Assembly (NCBI GenBank): GCA_023129265.1
Contig: JAGMCJ010000115.1
Location: 1 to 12,403 of the forward strand
Source of the DNA: Thermoplasmata archaeon
GTDB taxonomy: Archaea > Thermoplasmatota > Thermoplasmata > RBG-16-68-12 > JAGMCJ01
DNA length: 12,403 bases
Reading direction: 5' to 3'
The translations under genes and the position numbers were made by a program. The notes beneath the pieces were generated by a model. The model worked only from the letters and a program-made list of their open reading frames with translations. It had not been told where the DNA came from and did not search any database. This document shows, in pieces, positions 6,383 through 11,676 of the stretch (its first letter is position 1; each line of letters starts with the position of its first letter).

Positions 6383-6757
6383 TTGTCGACTGTTGATGAC
6401 CTTAAAACGATTCTGAATGAGCTGAGTTCCGACTACGATGTTGACATCTCGGCCATCGTCTCGAGGAGCGGCGTCCCGATAGCCTGGAACATCCCAGACG
6501 ACGTTCACGTTGAGACGTTCGCGACCCTCTCGGCGACGCTCCTGGGAGCCTCGGAGGTCGTCTACACGGGGCTCAACAGGGGAACGCCCAAGCGGGTCAT
6601 CGTGCAGTCGGAGGACGGAACCCTTGTCGCCATCGGACTGTCGAGGAAGGCACTCCTCGTCGTGATGGGTGGGAAGGGCGATGACAATATCTTCCAGGCG
6701 GTCGACAGTGCGGCGAAAAAGATAAGGGATGTCCTCCAGAGCGAAGCGAAGATCTAG
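6383..6757 (+). CDS. Roadblock/LC7-domain protein
   Basis: The 124-residue protein consists of one roadblock/LC7 domain. It opens with an amphipathic helix (about 4-17), followed by a strand containing I-S-A-I-V-S-R-S-G-V-P-I-A-W (22-35) and a central helix with F-A-T-L-S-A-T-L-L-G-A-S-E (46-58). The later strands include R-V-I-V-Q-S-E-D-G-T-L-V-A-I-G and L-L-V-V-M-G-G, and a last helix closes the domain. In bacteria such proteins (MglB) are often encoded next to small Ras-like GTPases and regulate them; in archaea many occur as orphans of unknown partner. No GTPase gene is nearby here. It is cytosolic and probably dimeric. The TTG start is chosen because a GGTGAT ribosome site and a TATA box are correctly placed. 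The stop lies in a CTAG shared with the convergent HAD gene. Confidence 0.88.
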   Translation: MSTVDDLKTILNELSSDYDVDISAIVSRSGVPIAWNIPDDVHVETFATLSATLLGASEVVYTGLNRGTPKRVIVQSEDGTLVAIGLSRKALLVVMGGKGDDNIFQAVDSAAKKIRDVLQSEAKI

Positions 6758-7506
6758 TCCTTCGACCCCAGTCTTTTCCTGACTATCCGCGGTAGGTCAT
6801 CCAATGAACTTATCGTGAAGTCGGGTCTGAAGTCCCCTGCCGCGCAGGGTTCGTGCGGTGCATTCCGTTGAAGACAGACCGTGGCGGCGCCCGACTTCTT
6901 CGCCTCCTTCAGGCTGGTGCTGGCATCGTCGACGACGAGACACCTGTCGGGAGAGAGTCCCAACTCCTTGAAGGCCTCCTTCCAGAACCTCTCGTCAGAC
7001 TTCCGCGCTCCCATCTCGTCGGGAGTCAGGCTTTTGAGGAACGTGTCCTTCAGCCCGGAGCTCTCAAGAAGGCCCCTGAGGTGGTCCGAGGACACGTTCG
7101 AGGCGATGTAGAGGTCGATCTGCATGTCGCTGATCTTCTCGAGCGACGAGGCGACGTCGGGATAGACGAATCCAAGCTGGGAAGCGATGTCGTACTCCAG
7201 CTCTGTCGAGATGCGGAACGCCTCTCCGTTCTCGATGTGCAGTCCGGCCTCCTTGAACGCCATCTTCACTGTCTTCGCTTCAAGGTCCTTCTCGAACGCG
7301 GAGCCGTTGCGGTGCTTCTCGTACAGCCTCTGCCACTCAGTGACGTACCACTCGAAGGCCAGGTCGTGTGCCTTGACCCACCGTCCGATGGAGCCGCCGT
7401 AGCGGGACCTCAGAAGAGAAGCGTAGACGCTCCGATACTTCTTCGACGTCTCCTCCCGGTCGCCGATGACCCCGTACCAGTCCATGATGACGGCAGCTAT
7501 CTCCAG
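6754..7506 (-). CDS. HAD-superfamily hydrolase, haloacid dehalogenase type, probable CUG start
   Basis: This is a predicted phosphatase of the haloacid dehalogenase superfamily. The only usual start in frame is the ATG at 7485, but it places the nucleophile at residue 2 and removes the first beta strand. The frame continues upstream to a TGA at 7543-7545 without ATG, GTG or TTG. A CTG at 7506 gives M-E-I-A-A-V-I-M-D-W-Y-G-V, which aligns column for column with the other HAD protein in this window (M-E-I-S-V-L-F-F-D-A-Y-G-T). From that start (250 residues) motif I is Asp9-x-Tyr-Gly, with motif II A-S-N, motif III a Lys in A-R-K-S-D-E-R-F-W, and motif IV V-V-D-D, a double-Asp form lacking the usual later Asp. 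A helical cap lies between motifs I and II. Substrate is unknown. GGGGGA lies six bases before the CTG. Confidence 0.82.
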   Translation of the reverse strand: MEIAAVIMDWYGVIGDREETSKKYRSVYASLLRSRYGGSIGRWVKAHDLAFEWYVTEWQRLYEKHRNGSAFEKDLEAKTVKMAFKEAGLHIENGEAFRISTELEYDIASQLGFVYPDVASSLEKISDMQIDLYIASNVSSDHLRGLLESSGLKDTFLKSLTPDEMGARKSDERFWKEAFKELGLSPDRCLVVDDASTSLKEAKKSGAATVCLQRNAPHEPCAAGDFRPDFTISSLDDLPRIVRKRLGSKD

Positions 7507-7514
7507 GTCTTGTC

Positions 7515-7534
7515 CCCCGCAACGTATGGCGGGG
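7515..7534 (-). promoter_or_regulatory. Inverted repeat upstream of the reverse-strand HAD gene
   Basis: CCCCGC and GCGGGG form a 6-bp all-GC stem with an 8-base loop. On the reverse strand the 3' arm contains part of the G-run that could serve as ribosome site for the CTG start at 7506, so a hairpin would hide it. As DNA it could also be an operator in the divergent region between the HAD gene and the glycosylase gene. No clear TATA box for the HAD gene was found; AAACTTGAATAC around 7538-7549 is weak. Confidence 0.3.
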
Positions 7535-7576
7535 CCTCGTATTCAAGTTTTCTGTGCACGGGAACCCGAGACCCGC

Positions 7577-7582
7577 AATATT
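7577..7582 (+). promoter_or_regulatory. Probable TATA box of the glycosylase gene
   Basis: AATATT is centred about 30 bases before the ATG at 7610 and 27 bases before an adjacent in-frame TTG at 7607. It is the only TATA-like site between the divergent genes in this orientation. No ribosome site precedes the start, which suggests a leaderless mRNA. Confidence 0.45.
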
Positions 7583-7609
7583 GAAGTCGCACGGACACAT
7601 TCGGATTTG

Positions 7610-8266
7610 ATGCACAGGCTGATGGAAGTCTACCACAGACTGCTCGATGACTTCGGCCCGCAGGGCTGGTGGCCCGCCGAGACCGCCTTCGAGGTCATCG
7701 TTGGCGCGATTCTCACACAGCAGACCGCCTGGGAGAACGTCGAGAAGTCCATCGAGAACCTCAAGGGGGCTGGATTGATGGACCTGGAGGCGCTTGCGCG
7801 TGCCGATATGGGCGAGATCACGTCCCTCACCGCCCCTTGCGGCTTCCACAGGACGAAGCCCTTGCGACTGAAGAGGATGGCATCGTACATCAGCGACAAC
7901 TACGGGGACGTGGATTCATTCCTGGGCAAACCTGGGGAATCGCTGAGGGAGGAGCTCTTGACCCTGGACGGGGTCGGTCCCGAGACCGCGGACTCGATCC
8001 TGTGCTATGCGAGCGACAAGCTGTACTTCGTTGCTGACGCGTACACGAGGAGAATAGGGAACAGATTGGGCCTTTTCGACCTCGAGGAGTACGATGATGT
8101 ACAATTCCATTTTCAGAGAATTATACCGAAAGACTTGAAAACCTATCGCGAGTTCCACGCCTTGATGGTGGAACTGGGGAAGAACTACTGCACGAGGAAG
8201 CCAAGGTGCGCTTCTTGCCCCCTCAGAGACATGTGCGACCACGCGAGGAGGTCCGATGGAGATTAG
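7610..8266 (+). CDS. Endonuclease III-like HhH-GPD DNA glycosylase with Fe-S cluster, lacking the catalytic lysine
   Basis: The protein (218 residues) belongs to the helix-hairpin-helix-GPD superfamily of base-excision repair glycosylases. It has I-L-T-Q-Q-T-A-W-E-N-V (34-44), the hairpin L-D-G-V-G-P-E-T-A-D-S-I (119-130), catalytic Asp143 in V-A-D-A-Y-T-R-R-I, and four cluster cysteines (194, 200, 203, 209). Endonuclease III has the Schiff-base lysine in G-V-G-R-K-T-A; here that position is Glu125, so AP-lyase activity is not expected. The E-T-A-D-S-I-L and D-A-Y-T-R-R-I stretches resemble the MagIII/MpgII 3-methyladenine glycosylases, the best guess for specificity. Cysteine spacing is 5-2-5, one shorter than E. 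coli Nth. The ATG at 7610 fits the promoter and the usual N-terminus; the frame extends upstream to an ATG at 7466, but that extension has no recognisable family sequence and would overlap the divergent HAD gene. Confidence 0.88.
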   Translation: MHRLMEVYHRLLDDFGPQGWWPAETAFEVIVGAILTQQTAWENVEKSIENLKGAGLMDLEALARADMGEITSLTAPCGFHRTKPLRLKRMASYISDNYGDVDSFLGKPGESLREELLTLDGVGPETADSILCYASDKLYFVADAYTRRIGNRLGLFDLEEYDDVQFHFQRIIPKDLKTYREFHALMVELGKNYCTRKPRCASCPLRDMCDHARRSDGD

Positions 8267-8963
8267 CGTCCTCTTCTTCGATGCCTACGGAACGATTCTG
8301 GAGAGCATCAAGTACACCCTTCTCGAAGTGGCCGATGACGTCGTGAAGGAATACGAGCTGAAGGTGGAGGGAGAGGAGTTTCTCGACAAGTGGTCGGAGG
8401 AGTTCTGGAACGTTCTGAACAAGGACTTCCACACGATAAAGAAGGCCAATGACATCAGCCTCGGGAAGATGTTCAAGAAACACAAGATAAAGGCGGACCC
8501 GCTCGCGTATACGGAGAGCCTGCACCAGAGATGGTTCTACGCCGACGTCTACCCGGAGGTGAACGGGATCCTCGAACTGCTGGAGGACGTCCCGAAGTGC
8601 GTCGTCTCCAACGCCGACGATGACTTCCTGAGCGCATGCCTGGATTCCAACGGACTCGTGTTCGATGAGGTCATCACGTCCGAGAGCACGAGGTCCTACA
8701 AGCCCGCCAAGAAGATATTCAAGGCGGCGCTCAAGAAGATGGGGTGCAAGCCCAAGGAGGCCGTGCACCTCGGTGACTCGCTGGACATGGACGTCGTGGG
8801 CGCGGCCAACTCCGGGATTACCGCGATCTGGGTCAACAGGGAGAAGGAGAGGCTCGGTTCTCCGCCCACGAAACCGGCGCTGGAGGTCCCGGACCTGAAG
8901 GGGCTGCCCGCCCTTCTCGGGCTCGAGGAGACCCCCGCGGAAGAGGAAGGGGACGAGGAGTAG
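8256..8963 (+). CDS. HAD-superfamily hydrolase, haloacid dehalogenase type
   Basis: This 235-residue cytosolic predicted phosphatase has motif I F-F-D-A-Y-G-T (nucleophile Asp9; Tyr11 replaces the usual second Asp, as in haloacid dehalogenase-type members), motif II S-N (118-119), motif III K-P-A-K-K-I-F (Lys149) and motif IV H-L-G-D-S-L-D-M-D (Asp174, Asp179). A helical cap lies between residues about 15 and 95. The last residues form an acidic tail (E-E-E-G-D-E-E). The ATG overlaps the glycosylase stop by 11 bases and has a strong GGAGGT site (8247-8252) inside that gene, so the two are probably one operon. The substrate cannot be read from sequence. House-cleaning of damaged nucleotides would fit the repair neighbour but is speculation. 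Confidence 0.9.
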   Translation: MEISVLFFDAYGTILESIKYTLLEVADDVVKEYELKVEGEEFLDKWSEEFWNVLNKDFHTIKKANDISLGKMFKKHKIKADPLAYTESLHQRWFYADVYPEVNGILELLEDVPKCVVSNADDDFLSACLDSNGLVFDEVITSESTRSYKPAKKIFKAALKKMGCKPKEAVHLGDSLDMDVVGAANSGITAIWVNREKERLGSPPTKPALEVPDLKGLPALLGLEETPAEEEGDEE

Positions 8964-9009
8964 GCGGAACTGGTCCAGCTCCTTCGAACATTTTCCATTA
9001 TCGAATAGG

Positions 9010-9016
9010 TTTAAAA
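9010..9016 (+). promoter_or_regulatory. TATA box of the STAND regulator gene
   Basis: TTTAAAA is centred at 9013 and predicts a start near 9039. The short leader carries AGGGGGT (9041-9047), six bases before the TTG start at 9054, giving a ribosome-site-driven start. The 90-base gap after the HAD gene holds nothing else evident except a short T-run around 8991. Confidence 0.55.
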
Positions 9017-9053
9017 TGCGTCAGGCTATTCTGTACTGAGAGGGGGTAGAGGT

Positions 9054-11573
9054 TTGTCGAGGACGACGATATCGGACAGGATAGTCCTTCATCTCAGGGA
9101 ATGCCGTCGAGGGAAGGGCTCTTACTACCTACCCCCAGAAGTGACCCAGAAGGGAATCGCCAAATCGGTAGGAGCCACCCGAGCCGGCGTGACGATGGGG
9201 GTCAGGAGACTCGTGAAGGAGGGGCACGTCGAGGAAGGCCGCAGAAGGGTGGCGGGCTCCAAGGGAAAGATGAAGTGCTACTTCCTCACCGAGAAGGGCG
9301 AGGACCGAGCCAATGAGATGAGGGAAGCCATCCTGAAGAGGGAGGTCACATTGAAGGACTTGGACGGGAGCGAGGTCCACATGAGCGGCAAGGAAGCCCT
9401 CGAGAAGATGCGACGGGACATCGGGCTGTCCGCGCCAAGGGCGTTGGAAGAGATCGTCGCCACCGACTATGTCGACCTCAGCCTCTTCAAGCTGCTCCCG
9501 CCCGGCAGGCCCTTCCCTCTTCCGGAGAAGTTCTTCGGTCGGGAGGAAGAGGTCGAGAATCTCTCCGAACTCCTGAAGGAATCCACACCAGAAGAGCGCA
9601 CGCCGCTCGTGATATCCCTCATGGGCGTCACGGGCGTCGGGAAGACCTCGCTCGCCGCGAAGGTCGCCTCCGAGTACGAGGGCGCGTCCTTCTTCCACAG
9701 GACCCACGAGTGGGACTCGCCCAGCACGATAATGAGAGCGCTGGCATCGTTCCTGAAGGAGCAGGGGAAAGACCGCATGTTCCGGTATTCCAGGACGTTC
9801 CAGCCCGATCCGAGGGAACTCGCGCTCGTTCTGCGGGAGGACCTGCGGAGCGGACTGCTGGTCTTCGACGACTGCCACAAGTCCGAGCACGTCCAGTCAT
9901 TCCTGTCCGCGCTGATGGACATGGGAGAGAATTGGGCGGTCAAGATCATAGCCGTGAGCAGGAGGAAGCCCTCCTTCTACAACCGGGCGGACATAACCGT
10001 CAAGGGAACGGTCGAGGAGTTCGGCCTGGGCGGGCTGGACCGCCAAGCCGCCCGAGAGCTCCTGGAGAGCCACCACGGCCCGCTCGATGACGAGGCGTTC
10101 GAGGGGATCTACTCTCTCACCGAGGGGCATCCGATGCAGCTGCTCCTCGTCTCCGCGGACAGGCTGTCCGAGACGGAAGAGGCCAGGGAGGGCCACCTGA
10201 AGTACGTGCACGAGGCGATAGTCCCCGAGCTGACGGATGACGAGGAAGAGGTCCTGGCCAGGTGCGCCGTCTTCAGGGAGAGCTTCCCGCCTGAGGCCCT
10301 CGGTCCCGTCAGCCAGAGGACCGTCGAGGACCTCGTCGAGAGGTCCATCCTCCTCGAGGACGGCGAGAACTTCGGGATGCACGAGATCGTCAAGGAGTTC
10401 GTCCTGAAGGGCCTGAGGGAGGACGAGAGACGGCTCAGGAGATACCACAGCACCGCCGCGGACATATACCTCAAGAGAGAGGAGGACTTCCAGAGGCTCT
10501 ACCATCTCGTTCAAGCGGGAAGGAGGCCGGAGGCCCTGCGGCTGGTGAAGAAGAGGGCGGTGGAGTTCATATCCCGCGGGCTGAGCGATGAGATCGCGGG
10601 GATCATCGAGGAGCTGCAGAAGGACCACAAGGACGACCCGCTCCTCACGATGATACGGGCGAGGATCAGCGAGGCCCTAGGCAGGACCGAGCGGGCGCTC
10701 GACCTCTACGAGAAGGCCGGAGAGCTCGGCGGGCCGATCGACAAGATGGAGTCGGCCATCCGCATCGGGACGCTCGCTGCGGACGTCGAGGACTTCACGA
10801 GCTCGGAGGAGTTCTTCGAGCGGGCACTGCACTTCTCCAGGAAGGCGGACAACGCAATCGGGGAGGCCAACGCCTATCGCGGGCTCGGCATGCTGAACAT
10901 CCAGAAGGGGAACTACGGCGAGGCGGTTAAGCAGCTCAAGATGAGCCAGAGCCGCTATTCCGAGACGGAGAACGGGGAGGAGCTGTCGAGCACGCTGAAG
11001 CTGCTGGGGATCGCCCAGCTGCGGAAGGGCCAGCTCTTCGCCTCACGGAAGAGCCTGGAGAAGAGCCTGGAGATGAGCCAGGGAAGCCAGAAGGAGGAGG
11101 CCGAGATCCTGAACCACCTGGGAACGGTCCTGATGAGGATGAACAAGCTGGAGGATGCTGACGAGAGGCTCGGCCAGAGCGTCCACTTGGCTCATGAGAG
11201 CGCGCAGGTGAGGATCGAGTGCCTGGCCATGTGCAACCACGCCAACGTGCTCCTCGAGCTCGACGAGCCTGAGCGGGCCTCGGAGCTCTGCGAGAGGTCG
11301 CTGGAGATCGCATCGGGCCTCGAGGACCCTGAGGTGACCAGCTCGGTCTACATGACGATGGCGAACGTACTCAGCACGAGGAAGAAGCCAGACAAGGCCA
11401 TGAGCTACATGGAGAAGAGCATCGTGCTGCTCCGGGACTCGGACGACCGCCAGGCGCTGGCGGACAGGCTCTTCCGGCTCAGCGACATGAAGCTTTCCAA
11501 CGGGTCCAAATCGGAGGCCATGAAGCTCAAGAAAGAGGCCTTCAGGATACTCAACTCCAAGCCCCAGCACTGA
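9054..11573 (+). CDS. Winged-helix / STAND NTPase / TPR regulator-like protein
   Basis: The 839-residue cytosolic protein has three parts. Residues 1-85 form a MarR-like winged helix-turn-helix (K-G-I-A-K-S-V-G-A-T-R-A-G-V at 33-46, then a basic wing and F-L-T-E-K-G-E). Residues about 160-470 are a STAND-class P-loop NTPase: F-F-G-R-E (160-164), Walker A G-V-T-G-V-G-K-T-S (191-199), Walker B L-L-V-F-D-D (268-273) and the diagnostic G-H-P motif (358-360), then a helical/winged segment. Residues about 500-835 are helical TPR-like repeats (G-E-A-N-A-Y-R-G-L-G, E-I-L-N-H-L-G-T-V-L). STAND proteins are ligand-triggered switches that oligomerise; with a DNA-binding N-terminus this is most likely a transcription regulator in the style of MalT, with domain order reversed. 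The inducer and target genes are unknown. The TTG start is supported by TATA and AGGGGGT sites. Confidence 0.85.
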   Translation: MSRTTISDRIVLHLRECRRGKGSYYLPPEVTQKGIAKSVGATRAGVTMGVRRLVKEGHVEEGRRRVAGSKGKMKCYFLTEKGEDRANEMREAILKREVTLKDLDGSEVHMSGKEALEKMRRDIGLSAPRALEEIVATDYVDLSLFKLLPPGRPFPLPEKFFGREEEVENLSELLKESTPEERTPLVISLMGVTGVGKTSLAAKVASEYEGASFFHRTHEWDSPSTIMRALASFLKEQGKDRMFRYSRTFQPDPRELALVLREDLRSGLLVFDDCHKSEHVQSFLSALMDMGENWAVKIIAVSRRKPSFYNRADITVKGTVEEFGLGGLDRQAARELLESHHGPLDDEAFEGIYSLTEGHPMQLLLVSADRLSETEEAREGHLKYVHEAIVPELTDDEEEVLARCAVFRESFPPEALGPVSQRTVEDLVERSILLEDGENFGMHEIVKEFVLKGLREDERRLRRYHSTAADIYLKREEDFQRLYHLVQAGRRPEALRLVKKRAVEFISRGLSDEIAGIIEELQKDHKDDPLLTMIRARISEALGRTERALDLYEKAGELGGPIDKMESAIRIGTLAADVEDFTSSEEFFERALHFSRKADNAIGEANAYRGLGMLNIQKGNYGEAVKQLKMSQSRYSETENGEELSSTLKLLGIAQLRKGQLFASRKSLEKSLEMSQGSQKEEAEILNHLGTVLMRMNKLEDADERLGQSVHLAHESAQVRIECLAMCNHANVLLELDEPERASELCERSLEIASGLEDPEVTSSVYMTMANVLSTRKKPDKAMSYMEKSIVLLRDSDDRQALADRLFRLSDMKLSNGSKSEAMKLKKEAFRILNSKPQH

Positions 11574-11583
11574 TACAGCAATA

Positions 11584-11591
11584 TTTATATA
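11584..11591 (+). promoter_or_regulatory. TATA box of the secreted-protein gene
   Basis: TTTATATA begins 11 bases after the preceding stop codon. A start 26 bases from its centre falls at about 11613, the first base of a hairpin, leaving a leader of about 64 bases, long compared with the other genes here. Confidence 0.6.
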
Positions 11592-11612
11592 GCTCAGGCT
11601 TATTTTGTGGCA

Positions 11613-11626
11613 GCCCTGAAAAGGGC
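11613..11626 (+). promoter_or_regulatory. GNRA-tetraloop hairpin at the predicted 5' end of the leader
   Basis: GCCCT-GAAA-AGGGC is a perfect 5-bp stem closed by a GAAA tetraloop, an especially stable RNA fold. It begins at the transcription start predicted from the TATA box, so the mRNA may carry a structured 5' end that protects it from decay or docks a tetraloop receptor. It precedes no U-run, so it is not a terminator. Confidence 0.45.
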
Positions 11627-11633
11627 AGAAGGG

Positions 11634-11675
11634 ATGATTGGAAATCACTTGAGAAAATTGACAGTGAGGGTGTGA
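11634..11675 (+). other. Possible 13-residue leader peptide
   Basis: ATG at 11634 opens a frame encoding M-I-G-N-H-L-R-K-L-T-V-R-V and stops one base before the next gene's ATG. Its last codons overlap the GAGGGTG ribosome site of that gene, so its translation could affect initiation there. GAAGGG lies directly before it. A frame this short may be chance. Confidence 0.2.
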
Positions 11676-11676
11676 A

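Noticed and set aside
7466..7609. N-terminal extension of the glycosylase to the ATG at 7466
   Set aside because: The extra residues have no family similarity, would overlap the divergent HAD gene, and lie upstream of the TATA-like box that fits a start at 7610.
9054..11573. Antiviral STAND (Avs-type) defence protein
   Set aside because: The N-terminus is a winged helix rather than a nuclease or other effector domain, and no other defence gene or mobile element is nearby, so a regulator is the simpler reading.
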